Source: Leptodactylus fallax
Taxonomy: Eukaryota; Chordata; Amphibia; Anura; Leptodactylidae
Direction: 5' to 3'
DNA: 64,000 nucleotides
Assembly: GCA_947044405.1 (NCBI GenBank)
Contig: CAMRHE010000063.1
Coordinates: 4,204,501 to 4,268,500, forward strand
Every line of letters starts with the position of its first letter. The first letter of the stretch is position 1. The position numbers were made by a program, and so were the translations under genes. Below the pieces are notes generated by a model that made no database searches, had not been told where the DNA came from, and worked only from the letters and a program-made list of their open reading frames with translations. Positions 47,326 to 58,654 of the stretch are shown one piece after another.

Positions 47326-47661
47326 CTATTATTATACTCCGGGGTCTGAAAAGACCCTGGAGTATAATAATCGGAGACCCAGGGGAGGTGATAAACATAA
47401 AAACCAGTGTTACTCACCTCTCCGGCGATCCGATGTTACTCCCAGCAGGCTTCGGCCTTCTTTGGTGACGTCCCATGCGTCACGTGAGCTAGGCTTACGT
47501 CATTATGTCGCGACGCCGGTCTGTGCGACATTGAAGAAGGCCGAAAGCAGGGAGCGCACCGGAGCCCAGGTAAGTAACACTGGTTTTATGTTTGTCACCC
47601 CCTGTGTCTCCGATCATTATACTCTGGGGTCTAAAAAGACCCCAGAGTATAATAATAGTTC
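47326..47661. mobile_element. GGGGTCT-family foldback element, best-preserved copy (D)
   Basis: Both ends are hairpins of the same design: TTATACTCCGGGGTCTG, then AGACCCTGGAGTATAA at the left; TTATACTCTGGGGTCTA, then AGACCCCAGAGTATAA at the right. Between them are inverted arms (GAGGTGATAAACATAAAAACC with GTTTTATGTTTGTCACC) and a core with GACGTCCCATGCGTCACGTG. The element contains no coding sequence. Confidence 0.8.
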
Positions 47662-47667
47662 ATGGGT

Positions 47668-48267
47668 GGGTCACTTTGGAACATAATACCATGTGCAGGG
47701 GCCACTATGAAGAATAATACCGTGTGCAGGGGCCGCTATAGAGCATAATACCGTATGCAGGGGCCGCTATAGAGCATAATACCGTTTGCAGGGGCCGCTA
47801 TGGAGCATAATACCAATGCAGTGGCCACTATGGCGCATAATAACATGTGCAGGGGCCACTATGGAGCATAATACCGTTTGCAGGGGCCACTATGGAGCAT
47901 AATACCATGTGCAGGGGCCACTGTGGGGCATAATACCATGTGCAGGGGCCACTATGGAGCATAATACCATGTGCAGGGGCAACTATGGAGCATAATACTG
48001 TGTGCAGGGGCAACTATGGGGCATAATACCATGTGCAGGGGCCGCTGCAGGGCATAATATCATGTGCAGGGGCCGCTGCGGGGCATAATACCGTGTGCAG
48101 AGGCAACTATAGAGCATAATACCGCGTGCAGGGGCCGCTGCGGGGCATAAAACCGTGTGCAGAGGCTGTTGCGGGGCATAATACCATGTGCAGGGGCCGC
48201 TGCGGGGCATAATACCTTGTAATACTGTGTGCAGGGGCCGCAGTGGGCCATAATACCGTGTAATACT
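47668..48267 (+). repeat. 31-bp minisatellite (GGGGCCACTATGGAGCATAATACCATGTGCA type)
   Basis: About 19 units of 31 bp containing GGGGCCACTATGGAGC and then ATAATACCATGTGCA. The unit is the reverse complement of the array at 50746-51160. Confidence 0.93.
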
Positions 48268-48284
48268 GTATTTAAAAAAAAAAA

Positions 48285-48465
48285 ACACCTACTCACCTGT
48301 CCCTTGTGTCCCGATGTCTCCTACCGAGATCTGGTTCTGCTGCTCTGGTGTTTTCTTCTGGTGGAAGTCCCCACCGCACATGACCCCTGAGGTTGCTGAC
48401 ATGGGACATCACAGTGCTGTGGGGAAGAAAACACCAGAGCAGCAGGATTGAAACGCGCTGGAAGA
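48285..48465. repeat. GC-rich palindromic core adjoining the 31-bp minisatellite
   Basis: Starts CTACTCACCTGTCCCTTG. Inverted arms are TGCTGCTCTGGTGTTTTCTT at the left and GAAAACACCAGAGCAGCA at the right. The same minisatellite-then-core arrangement occurs at 36.9-37.3 and 50.7-51.45 kb. Confidence 0.8.
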
Positions 48466-48548
48466 TACCGGAGCACCTTCCCCAGCCTCATATTAAAAAA
48501 GTGGTTATCCTGGACAACCCCTTTAAGGTGGCACTTGGGCTTTATTAA

Positions 48549-48902
48549 AGGGGCTTTCCAGCTCATTTTTATTGATGATCTATCCCTAGGACAGATTATC
48601 AATAAGAGATCAGTGGACCCCACCTCTGATCAGCTGTATGAAGGGGCTATGCCGCCTGTTTATATTATACGCTGTCTGTTTATAGTGACCTTGTGATGTA
48701 ATTACAGTCTTGTCACATAGACATGTATAGGACGAGGCTGTAGTTACATGACATGGCCGCTATGGAGATGAATGACACTGTGCAAACAGAGAAGCGGTCA
48801 CGGCGCTTACACAGGTACCAGGGTTCATTCAAACAGCTGATCAGTAGAGGTCCAGGGTTTTTGAGCCCCACTGATTATTTTATTAATGACCTGGAAAACC
48901 TT
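48549..48902. mobile_element. TTAA-flanked MITE (copy 2)
   Basis: TTAA at 48545-48548 and 48903-48906. The left end is AGGGGCTTTCCAGCTCAT; the right end in reverse complement is AAGGTTTTCCAGGTCAT. The interior has GATCAGTGGACCCC and GGGGCTC inverted features typical of these elements. The right end of another such element (CCTGGACAACCCCTTTAA) lies just before it at about 48508-48527. Confidence 0.75.
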
Positions 48903-49199
48903 TTAATTAGGAAACCTATGGGGCATTATTAATAAGGGGCACTATTTATACAGGGTACACACAGACATTATTAATATAAAGATGTACTTGGGGGTATTAT
49001 TCATTATGGGGGGTTATATCATATATTATATAATTGGGGTAGCAGCAGGATGGGTGTGCAGGTGAGGACAATGTGGGTCGGTGCCTAGAAAAGTGAGGAG
49101 CCAAAGATGTCTGTGCTGCAAACTTTACAGAGACAAGTCACAGCTGGAAGAAGTGGTCATGGCGGTCCAAAGGGAAGAGAAGGGAAATGTGAAGGATTA

Positions 49200-49500
49200 G
49201 TCAGAGACGTCTCCTGGATGTCACAAAATGTTACTGCCCTGTATTCACCTAAATGATAGAGGATAAATACCTGAGTGATGGGGGTCTGTCTGCTGAGACC
49301 CCCACTGAGCCTGAGAATTGGGTTTTTTACCCCCCACTGGGTGGGAGTCCAGCCTGAGCGCAGCCATATATATAGGTGTGCTACTTGGTGGATGGATGAA
49401 CCCACGGGGCTCTCATTCAACTTTGATGGGAGTGCCAAAGATACCCGAAGTCCAGTACTCAGCTATCTGCGGCGCTCCTATTATAGAGAATGGGGGCCAC
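49200..49500. mobile_element. Frog-type non-autonomous repeat fragment
   Basis: Contains GGGGGTCTGTCTGCTGAGAC followed by CCCCACTGAGCC, and an internal duplication of GGTGGATGGATGAACCCACG and its approximate inverse GTGGGCTCGTCCATCCACC. A similar block with GCTGAGACCTG and GTCAGACCCCCACC lies at about 57.58-57.88 kb. Confidence 0.5.
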
Positions 49501-49854
49501 GTGGGCTCGTCCATCCACCAAGCAGAAGATGTGTGAAGTTACTTTCATTGTTAATGCTGTGTTGTTCTGAAGTAACTGAACTGTACTGAAGTAATACAGG
49601 AAGAAGAATTCTTAAAAACAGTTTTATCACTTTGTGTATTGTGTATATTGTGCGACGACAACAGTGTGTGAAGCTAGTAGCATGGAAACGCAATTTTATA
49701 TATATATTTTTTTTTTTTTGGGGGGGGGGCCTCTTTCTATAGTCCGCCTCAGGCAGCGAAGAGGCTAGGTTCACCACTGCATAGGAGGCAATTTTTATTA
49801 GTAAAAACAAACAATATTAATAATACATTCCACCAGAATTAACAACCAATGATG

Positions 49855-50336
49855 ATTGGATTTAACGTATCCAGCCCACCCTCTCTCCTCTGTAGGTAGG
49901 TTATCCCTCTTTTTACTGGGTTCAACCTATTCCCCCGCAAAAGTTGGAAGAACAAGCTAAAGAGCCTGGCAAAGATAAGACAACTGAGACATAGAGACAT
50001 ACAAGAAGATAAGTCTTCAACATTTTAACCCTTTCTCTATAGGTCAGCCTCCAGCTGTAAAAGATTTTCTTCCAAATTTAGTCTAGTATTACCATCCCTT
50101 CCAAATTTAACCCCAAGAATCTTAATATAGGAGGAGGCCTTAGCAAACCGTGACAGATCAAAAACAGGATCATTTTCAGATGGCTGCAGATGCCGCAGCC
50201 CAGATGGAGGAAACTGGAGGATGGGAGTAGTAGTGGTGGATGATGTGCCGCACCACCAGATAGCCTGGGTACTCTCAACCACTCTCCCCAGCTCTACTCC
50301 TAGGCCGAACACCAATGAGGGGGGGTCCTGCAGCAC
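49855..50336 (-). pseudogene. LINE ORF2 fragment (Tx1-like thumb/C-terminal region)
   Basis: Minus-strand translation gives ASSYIKILGVKFGRDGN and LNLEENLLQLEADL, then, past stops, RLFSLFFQLLRGNRLNPVKR and GITYLQRREGGLDTLNP. This order (KILGVKFG, LE-rich, F-F-W/RG-NR, then K-GG---LNP) matches the region after the reverse transcriptase core of Tx1-type elements, as in the 40.3-40.6 kb copy. It is a short, 5'- and 3'-truncated, mutated remnant. Confidence 0.55.
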
Positions 50337-50691
50337 TACCTGATGGTGGTGTTAATAGTTCCACCAGGGCACTTCCAGTTGGAGAGGGGACTTCTCTAGT
50401 CTGTTTACATGGGTATTTTCCTGTTCTATTTTCCCACAACTACCATGATGCATTGTGGTTTACTCAGAGCTTACTCAGGCTAACTCCCTATCTCCCTCCC
50501 TCCCCCTCTCACACACTCCCACTGTTTCCTCAGCTAGCTTGCCCATTACACCTTCAGCAGCCATCTTTAGACTCCTAGTTCTCACTCACAGAATAACTTT
50601 CTCCTTTGGCTGTAATATTGTAATCACCTCCTTATCATTACAGTCTCTTCAGGACAACAATGAATTATTCATGCTTTTTTTGATATTTAGT

Positions 50692-50695
<4 letters not shown>

Positions 50696-50729
<34 letters not shown>
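50696..50729. repeat. AT dinucleotide microsatellite
   Basis: About 34 bp of TA followed by a short CA run. Confidence 0.95.
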
Positions 50730-50737
<8 letters not shown>

Positions 50738-50745
50738 TACATAAA

Positions 50746-51160
50746 CAGTATAATATGCTCCACAGTGGCCCCTGCACAGTATAATATGCTCCACAGTGGA
50801 CCCTGCACAATATAATATGCTCCACAGTGGGACCCTGCACAGTATAATATGCTCAACAGGTGCTCCTGCACATTATAATGCTCCACAGTGGCCCCCACAC
50901 AGTATAATATTCTACACAGTGGCCCCTGCACAGTATAATATGCTCCACAGGTGTCCCTGCACACTATAATGCTCCACAGTGGCCCCCACACAGAATAATA
51001 TGCTCCACAGTGGCCCCCGCACAGTATAATATGATTCACAGTGGCCCCCGCATGGTATAATGCTCCTTAGTGGCCCCCGTACGGTATAATGCTCCATTGT
51101 GGCCCCCGCACTGTATAATGCTCCATAGTGGCCCCCACACAGTATAATATGGATTGTGCA
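50746..51160 (-). repeat. 31-bp minisatellite, inverted relative to the array at 47.7 kb
   Basis: About 13 units containing TGCACAGTATAATATGCTCC and then ACAGTGGCCCC, the reverse complement of the 47668-48267 unit apart from a few bases. It is followed by a GC-rich core at 51240-51460 (CACTTACCTTAGC, then GTAAGCATAATG). Confidence 0.92.
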
Positions 51161-51239
51161 TTCACAGTCCATATTATACAGCACTACCTGACTCTTTGGA
51201 GGTGCCAGCCGGCACAAACTCTTTGTGATGTGTACCAGC

Positions 51240-51490
51240 CAGCACCTCCCCTTTGACCTGCCCCCCCCAGCCCCATTACACTTACCTTAGCTTCCATTTC
51301 AAGTCTGGACCCGGGACGTTACTGGCCACTGTATTGCGCATGCGTGGACGGCCATCACACGCCATGAAGAGGCGGACTTCCAGCAATGATGTCCCGGGAT
51401 CTGGATATCCACAGGAGGAACAGGTAAGCATAATGTGGCTGGAGGGGGTGGGCTTCTTTCCAGTGACATCCCGGGGTGCAGATGTCCCTT
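51240..51490. repeat. GC-rich palindromic core adjoining the inverted minisatellite
   Basis: Inverted arms: CCAGCCCCATTACACTTACC at the left and GGTAAGCATAATGTGGCTGG at the right. CTGGACCCGGGACGTTACTG pairs with a later ATGTCCCGGGATCTGG. The architecture matches the core at 48.3 kb. Confidence 0.75.
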
Positions 51491-51689
51491 AGACCGACAC
51501 CCCAGAACATCAGCGGAAGGGCAAAAATGTAATATATGTATATCACATGACCTACAAGTATTACTATAAAACTAGGAAAAATTATTAATAAATGTTATTT
51601 AGAAAGTAGGAGAGGGGGCATGGGGGCTTATTATTAAAATATTAATTTATCCTGGACAATCCCTTTAAGTCTCCACAACCCCCTACCAC

Positions 51690-52440
51690 TGTTAGGACAC
51701 TAGTGCCCAAGCACAAGTACAAGGACAGAGGATTTGATTATGGGACATTGTTTTCTACCATTCCACTAACTTCTGTAGGATTTACAAAAGCCATGTCTAT
51801 CCTATTACGCCATCTAGCACAACAGTATGTAAATTTAGGTTTCTGACCACCCTGTGTGAATACATCACTTAATCTGGCCTGCAGAATCACGTTATTAAGA
51901 ACTTGGAGCTCCTGGTCCCAGCCTTGCCAGTGGGTCTGTCACCTGATGACCTAGTGACATTGAAGTCTCCCGCCATTACCACAGAAACAGAAGTAAAAAA
52001 ATATTGTTTGACCTGATCAAATAACTGGACTCTTGCAGCCACTGTCTGTGGGCCATAAATGTTAATGAAGCAGAGCCTTCTACTATGGACAGTGGCCTCC
52101 AGAACCAGACATCTTCCCATATGTACTTCTGTTATCCTGTGTACCATGACATCATTGCTGTTAAATAATATGGCTACCCAGGCATAGGGCTCCATAGCCA
52201 GTGACCAGTAAGGAGGACCAGACTGCCATTCTCTCTCAGCCTCACATAGATGCCCTAATGTGGTCAAACATGTAGGAAGATGACATCGGCATCCAGATAT
52301 CTGAGGTGACCATAAACAGCAAGTCTCGTCCTTCTTACTTTGATGCTATTCACATTACTTGAAGCAATATTTAAAGAAAACTCAGCCACCAAAACACAGC
52401 AGAAGAAGAGCATAGATGTGACCATCATCATAAGTCATGA
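51690..52440 (-). pseudogene. Tx1 LINE ORF2 endonuclease remnant
   Basis: The best-preserved stretch reads EREWQSGPPYWSLAMEPYAW and VAILFNSNDVMV, followed by CFINIYGPQTVAARVQLFDQ and the APE-type motif VVMAGDFNVTRSSGDRP (catalytic D-x-N). Further on, after frameshifts, pieces such as NRIDMAF continue. The upstream part has LDADVIFLHV in place of the usual DVVFLQE, with a stop. This apurinic-type endonuclease would nick target DNA; here it is inactive. Confidence 0.8.
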
Positions 52441-52489
52441 GTCTCCATGTCAGACTCTACTGAAGGCTCCACAGCAATGGGCTTCCATT

Positions 52490-55400
52490 TTATTGGGGGT
52501 GTCCTGTGTCCACTTCACATTCACCATCTATTCTTTGTAGCTCTCTTTCGTAGTCACCATCTGACTCCGACAGGACATTGGATCTGTTTGACAAGACCAT
52601 CACTCCTGCTCCATTACTGACTTTTTTCATGACTCTTTGGCCCATGTTGTGATGTTCCTCAAGCTTGCAAGAGGACTTGTCTTTTTTCCTCCGCTTGTTC
52701 TCTTTGACCTGACTCTCTTCAGATACAGATGGTGATACAGGAGACATTACCACTGACTGACCTGAGTGACCACCTCCATGATACCCTGTGTACTATCTGA
52801 GGTTCTGGTGCTGTATCACCTGACTCCTGTTGGACTTCCTGCTTGGTTAGTATTGTCTCTGACATCAGGGCCTCCTTCACTAAGGTGTCTGTCTCTGCCA
52901 CCAAATCCTCATCAGAAAATTCCTTACAGATGTGTCAGACATCTGGACAGTCCTGGTGCGGGTAGCCTACATAGATTACAGCAGATTTTCTAGCAGTTGG
53001 CATTGACACGGCCGACCTCCCCACACAGGCTGCACATGACCACCGTGCACACACTTGCCATATCACCAGCCTTACCACATTTAAAGAACTTTCTGGGTTT
53101 AACAGGATAGAAGCAGACTCCTTTTTAGCTACTCATAAAGGAGTTTGACAGATGTGATATTATATTGGTGCAGTTTTATCAGGACCCTCCACCCTCCAGT
53201 CCAGATACCATCAGCGTCGCTATTTTTGGTGAGATCAGACATTATTGGTGCTGTACATTATTATATTAATTCCATGGTGTTTTACATTACTATATTAATT
53301 CCATGGTGCTGTACATTTGAGGATTTACATACAGTACACAAAATATACAAAACAAATACAATACTAACAGTGACCGACACAGTGGGATAGAGGGCCCTGC
53401 CCGCAAGGGCTTACAATCTATGAGGGAAGAGGGATAGAGACAGAAGGTGGGGGTAGAGGCTGTACAGATGGAGGTGTGGGGACAGTAGTGTTATTGGAGG
53501 TTGAAGGCCTTCCTGAATAGCTGAGTCTTCAGGGCCTTCTTGAAGCTTGTGACTGTGGGGCTCAGTCTTATGTGTCTTGGTAATGAATTCCAGAGTATGG
53601 GGGATGCACAGGAGAAGTCATGGAGACAGTTGTGTGAAAAGCGGATAAGAGCAGAGCGGAGTAAGAGGTTACGTGTGGGCAGGTAGCGGGAGATTAGGTT
53701 GGAGATATATGGAGGGGACAGGCTGTGGATGGCTTTGTATGTCAGCGTTAGTAATTTGAACTCTATTCACTGGGCAACGGGTAGCCAGTGAAGGGATTAG
53801 CAGAGGGGAGCGGCCGATGAAGAAAGGGGGGAGAGGTGTATTAAGCGAGCAGCACAGTTTAAGGTGGACTGGAGGGGGGTGAGAGTGTTTGCTGGGAAGC
53901 CATGGAGAAGGGTGTTACAGTAGTCTAGGCGGGAGATTATGAGAGCATGGGCTAGCATCTTTGTAGTTTTCAGGGGTGAGGAAGGAGCGGATTTGATGGA
54001 TGTTCTTGAGTTGGAGGCGGCAGGAGGTGTTGAGGGTTTGGATGTACATCAGGTCACAATGTCTTCTGAGCCACATCACAATATCCTGGGAGGGGAGAAC
54101 AGATTCGTTCCAGATGATAACATTAACAGTAACGGTATCTGGCCTGGAAAAAGGAATAAAAATACATTTACTCCAACCATCCATGTTCCTGAACCTGGAG
54201 TAATGTGCCCACAACCTATCCAGACAAAACATGAGCTTAAAGCTGACATCGTAACCTTGTCTGTCTGGTAGGTTTATTACAGCCAGGATGTCAGATGGCA
54301 CGAACCCCATCTGGTGGCACAGGAACTCCCTCACCACAAACCTATCTGGGAGATCTTCCTTGGCGCCTCGGTGTTTGAACCTCACCACGTCCCTTCTCTT
54401 AAAAGCCTGGCCTGTGTAGTGAGCACCGGAAGTCAAGGATGGAGTGCCATGGCTCCAAGCATTTCTGGGAGGTTCCTGGCAGGGCACACTATCATGGTTA
54501 TCTGAGTGAGGGTCTGCTCTAGAGGGGCCTGTCACACCTTATGTGCCTGTTGTTAGAGAAAGGAAATCGCACACATCTCTTTGTACAATCTCCTGCCCCC
54601 CATCCACCTCTATGACATCATCAGGCTCTATATCCCACACAGACTGTGCATTATCTCCAGCCCCGGACCCCTCAGGTACAAAGTCATCACTGCCCCCAAT
54701 CTGTGCCCCAACAACAGAGCTCTGCTGTATCACCGCATCAACCAGACACATGTCCACTGTCCTGCTGCTGCATTGTCTGTGCTGGGACTTGTGGTGCCTC
54801 TGCTGGTACCTGGCTCCATGCTGTTGCTGAGGGACAATTGCAGGTTCCTGTGGCTGTTGTACATGTTTGTACACTTCTCCCTTCTGGAATGAGAAGCTTG
54901 CAGGTTGTAGTATTGGTCTGGTCACTTACCGAGGCACATCTGGGATGGTATCTGACCGTGATACAGCTTCAGTGGACCTGGACTCAGACCCGATATTCTG
55001 CTGGTACTGTGTAAAACGTTCCTGGTTTCTGTAGGACTCGGCCAGGGGCCCCATCCTCTCCAGGTCATTTGTTTTACATCAGCCAGTTCTATACTAAGTG
55101 AATGCAGCCTGCAGTCATATATGGCTTTACACTTAGGATTTGCAGTCTTTACCTTATACACAGAGTCTATGTCTATCTGCAGTATTTGTTTGTGCGCCTT
55201 TAATTCCTCCGTTTTGCTTACCATTGCCAGGATCTCCTGTGCCAGTTGCAGCTCTGGTGTCAGCGGTGTCTCTTTCACCTGTAGTTTTCATGGTGTCACA
55301 GGTTTCCCTATTGCTGGTTTCATGGTTGCTCAAGGTTTATGACCAGCTGTCTCTGCTGGAGCTGGATTACACTTTTCCAGGTTTGGGTCAGAGACAGCCT

Positions 55401-55632
55401 TAGAAGCGCCTTCAGATTTTCCTGCAGATTTTACTTGTGTCAAATCCACAGACTTTGCAACATTTCTGCTGCTCCTACCAGCGGCCTGAGATCTTGTGCG
55501 GCCGGGACACACCATGCTGGATACAAGCTCATGTTGTAGGTTCTCCTGCAATGGCTGCCTCTCCAGTGATGTCCTCCTGTGTGCTGGAGGGGTGAGCTGC
55601 ACACCTGCTGAATGTGATGGGCTCTGCCTCAC
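52490..55632 (-). pseudogene. Tx1 LINE ORF1 remnant with zinc knuckles
   Basis: Successive minus-strand pieces are an N-terminal Ser/Lys-rich stretch (55632-55330), a coiled-coil-like piece (LQLAQEILAMVSKTEELKAH, 55278-54922), a Gln-rich piece (54925-54539), and a conserved core (RRDVVRFKHRGAKEDLPDRF, GFVPSDILAVINLPDRQGYD, SRPDTVTVNVIIWNES, WLRRHCD). After the CR1-like insertion it resumes with DGIWTGGWRVLIKLH and three degenerate CCHC knuckles (CGKAGDMASVC, CSLCGEVGRVNANC, CCNLCR-like) at about 53100-52960, then a Lys-rich tail. ORF1 proteins bind the LINE RNA. Several stops and shifts are present. Confidence 0.8.
53233..54052 (-). mobile_element. CR1/L2-like LINE 3' fragment inserted in the Tx1 ORF1
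   Basis: The minus strand encodes the C-terminal part of a CR1-type reverse transcriptase: RLDYCNTLLHGFPANTLTPL, STLNCAARLIHLSP, SLHWLPVAQ, LTYKAIHSLSPPYIS, RSALIRFSHN and LPRHIRLSPTVTSFKKALKT. It is followed by the UTR (CCCTGCCCGCAAGGGCTTAC on the plus strand) and a TGGTGCTGTACATT-type tail. It is 5'-truncated, as is usual for CR1. Junctions are placed where Tx1 coding stops (after WLRRHCD) and resumes (before SDADGIWTGG). Confidence 0.82.
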
Positions 55633-55660
55633 TTCCTGGGCACCTTACTGGCCTGGTTTT

Positions 55661-58654
55661 GGACTTTTCAGATTTTCAACTGAAGATTCCACAAAAAGAA
55701 CCTCAGTTTTTCTCTAATTCTAATGAAAAAATAACAAAGCTATGGATTTTTGAAAGGTAGGGGGAAAAAAACAAAAATCGAAAAATGCCTGTGGTGGGAA
55801 GGGGCGAAGAAGGTGGGTAGAGCGGGGCAGGAATCTAGGCAGGCCCAGGGATATTTCGATTCATTAGATTTACTATAACTCATGCTAGAAAACTTTTTTT
55901 TGCCCCTACCAAGTAAATTTTCCCCTTTTTGTCCCCACACAGTGACACGTGAGGCTACTGCCTATTGGATTATTCCAACAGGTATCAGCCAATATTTTAC
56001 TCACCTGTCCTCGCTCCTGTCCGGGGCCGCTGCTCAGTATGTTCCGATACTGAAGAATGTCCAGACTTCCTGATGTTCTCTGGAGGCCGAAGCAGAGGCG
56101 GGCCTGGACAGGAGCAGGGATGGGTGAGTAAAATATAGTCCTATCAGTAGCGGCCAATTAAAAAAAAAGTACCATAATGCAACCCATAGATGCAGGGCAC
56201 CCCCGATCTCCGTGACTTTTTGCCTTATTGCCAAATCAGCTTCCGGCTATAGATAGCCCCAAGAGAAACTGGTGCCCTGGAATCAGCATCACAGCTCGGC
56301 CAATAGAAATATCCCCATTTTGACTGGTAATGTACATTTCATGGGTGAGCCATGGTGCTGGTTACACTGCGTACCCTGGAATCCATTGGAGGATGCCATG
56401 TACTGACTATTTGTAGGGGCAGAGCTGGAAGAACTTCATGTGATCACAGAATCTGGGCAAATTCTCTTTTGATGTCATCTGTGGTCCAGGCAAAAGCTGA
56501 TTTAGAAACATCATCTGGAGACCCTGAGCCTGGATGTTATAATGAAGGACGATGCTCTCTTACATATACAAGACTGCACAAAAGTTTTAGGCAGGTGTAT
56601 AGAAACAAACCTTCAAAGTAAAGTTCTATTCAGATCACGCTTTTTACATCTGTTTAGAACACATGCAGACCCGAAGGACAGAAAACCAAACGCTAATGTG
56701 AAACTAGCATTAGAGTTATCTTTTCTTCATTCACTTCATTTTGTTAATGGACAAAAATAAGCTCTTAACCCCTCTGGAAGCATTCTTACTTAGCTTTGTT
56801 TCCACACCTGCCTGACACTTTTGCACAGAACTATAGGGGTATATTAGAGGATGTCATGTATTGGCCATGTAACATCGGTAGGAGGGCTCCCTTTGTGATG
56901 TCAGTGCAAATCCGGTAAGTTTGATGCTTTCAGCTCCATCTCTATTCACTCGTTGGGTGTTGTAGATTTATTTGCTCATTGGATTTTTTTTTTCCTTTTT
57001 TGGCTACAAAGAAAAAAGGGAAACTGCAGATGTCATTTCTAGCCGTGCAGTTTTACCCAATCCTATACTATATGTAATAAACTATTGATTTTGAAGTATT
57101 TTGTGTATATTTTATTTGTTATATTGGGCTATTGTGACGGGAATCTTTGTGGGTCTCTTTTGGGGCATATTCACACATCAGGGTTTTCTCATAAGTTAGG
57201 TAAATTCCAGATCCTTAGTTACATTTATGGGGTGTTCTGTGAGGTACATTAATACTAGAGCTACAAAGTGACTATGACCCGTGACCAAAGATTGCCTTTT
57301 ATGAATCTTTCACTCATGTTAGTGAATTAAGTCGCATTGCGACCCCAAGGGTACCACGACTTCTAGTCGCAAAACAGTTGTACATTGCTCAATCTTTTTG
57401 CATCTAGAAGTGGTGGTTGTGGGACCCCTGAGGTCACATTGCGACTCCATTCACTAACATGGTGATGATCTGGTGATGCAACCTGGTAATCTTTACTTGT
57501 GCAACAGGACTCACAGCCAAAGTTGCCATGTAGCCCTAGACTAAAGTGGTACACCCATCTTAAGAAGTTATCCTCTATCCTTGCAGATTGATAGGGTCCA
57601 ACTGCTGAGACCTGTACCCCGTTCTGAATGGCGCTGTGGTCAGGATGGATGCACTTCCCTTTACTCATTTCAATGAGAGTGACTGAAATAGCTGAAGTAC
57701 ATCGCTCAGCCATCTTCGGTGCTCCTTTTGAAATGAATGAAGTAGTGCGCCATTCAAAACAGGGGGCAAAACTACCTCTTTCTCCTGCGGTCAGGAGGGA
57801 CTCAGCGGTCAGACCCCCACCTATCTGCAAGTCCTATGGATAGGTGATAATTTACGTAGATGGGATTACCCCTTTAACCCCTTCCCACCACAGCCAGTTT
57901 TTGACTTCCGGACAGAACACGAGTTTTCAAATCTGACATATGTCACTTCATGCAGTAATAATTTTGGAACACTAACTCAAGGTGATTATTTTTTTCCTGA
58001 CATATCGTACATCGTCCATGTTTTGTGTTTAATTATGAAAAATAGGAAATTTGGAGGAAATTTGGAAAAATATGCAATTTAAAAAGTTTGAAATGATGTG
58101 CTTTTCATGCAGATACCACCCAAATTAGTTCATAAATCTAATTTACCATATCTCTACTTTATGTTGGAATCAAATTTTAATCACCCTTTGACTTGTAAGC
58201 CTTATAAATGTCCGTAAAAAATTAAACACCAATTTTCTAAATTTTCAAGAACATTTCCAAAACCCATTTTTCAAAGGACTAATTTAGTTCTGAAGGGATT
58301 TTGAAAGGCCTCTGTATTAGAAACCCCCATAAATCGCCCATTTTCAAAACGGTACCCTTTAAAGAAGTCAAAACAGCATATGCAAAGTATCTTATTGTTT
58401 TTCACTGAATTTATTACAATTGGGATGTGAAAATGTTGCTTTAGTCCCAAATTTTTCATCTTCACAAAGGTTTAAAGGAGAATAACCAAATAACATTTTT
58501 CTCCTAAACATAACAATACCCCATATGTGTGGGTGCACTGATGTACGGGCACATGGCAGGGCTTGAAACGGAAAGAGGTATTATGCCCTATTTGCAGAGC
58601 CCCTGAGGTTCCAAAATAGTGAAAACCCCCCAAAAGTGACCTGTCTGTCCAGAA
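55661..58654. other. Non-coding with repeat fragments
   Basis: Recognisable pieces are the tail of the TTAACCC-type repeat (AAAATCGAAAAATGCC, about 55777), a GC-rich palindrome at about 55990-56130 (TACTCACCTGTCC.. and ..GTGAGTAAAATA), a frog-type repeat at about 57560-57885 with TTAACCCCTTCCC after it, and an A/T-rich block to 58480. No gene is seen. Confidence 0.45.

Larger units (their letters stand above)
46819..49779. mobile_element. hAT-type composite element with perfect 8-bp target duplication
   Basis: CATAGGAG stands on both sides (46811-46818 and 49780-49787), and this 8-mer is part of the satellite unit, so the element inserted into the 35-bp array. Terminal sequences CAGGGGCTCACC and GGTTCACCACTG form a short imperfect inverted repeat of the CAGNGG type usual for hAT elements. 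Inner parts share GCCTCAGGC phrases. No transposase was seen. The 2961-bp interior is made of other repeats: a GGGGTCT foldback, a 31-bp minisatellite with core, and a TTAA MITE. Confidence 0.8.
51670..55660 (-). mobile_element. Tx1-type LINE, 5' part, split by a CR1-like insertion
   Basis: The minus strand carries a decayed ORF1 (55632 down to about 52490) and the endonuclease part of ORF2 (about 52440 down to 51690). The reverse transcriptase is missing: the element stops at about 51670, next to a TTAA-type repeat end (CCTGGACAATCCCTTTAA). A different LINE is inserted in ORF1 at about 53233-54052. Confidence 0.82.

Noticed and set aside
47222..47686. A 154-codon plus-strand frame
   Set aside because: It runs through the GGGGTCT foldback element and its hairpin ends; there is no protein-like composition.
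47828..48296. Overlapping minus-strand frames with repeats of CTWYYAPQ type
   Set aside because: They are translations of the 31-bp minisatellite.
53915..54535. A 206-codon minus-strand frame read as one novel protein
   Set aside because: The first part is Tx1 ORF1 and the last about 40 residues come from the inserted CR1-like element, so it is a chimera of two transposons.
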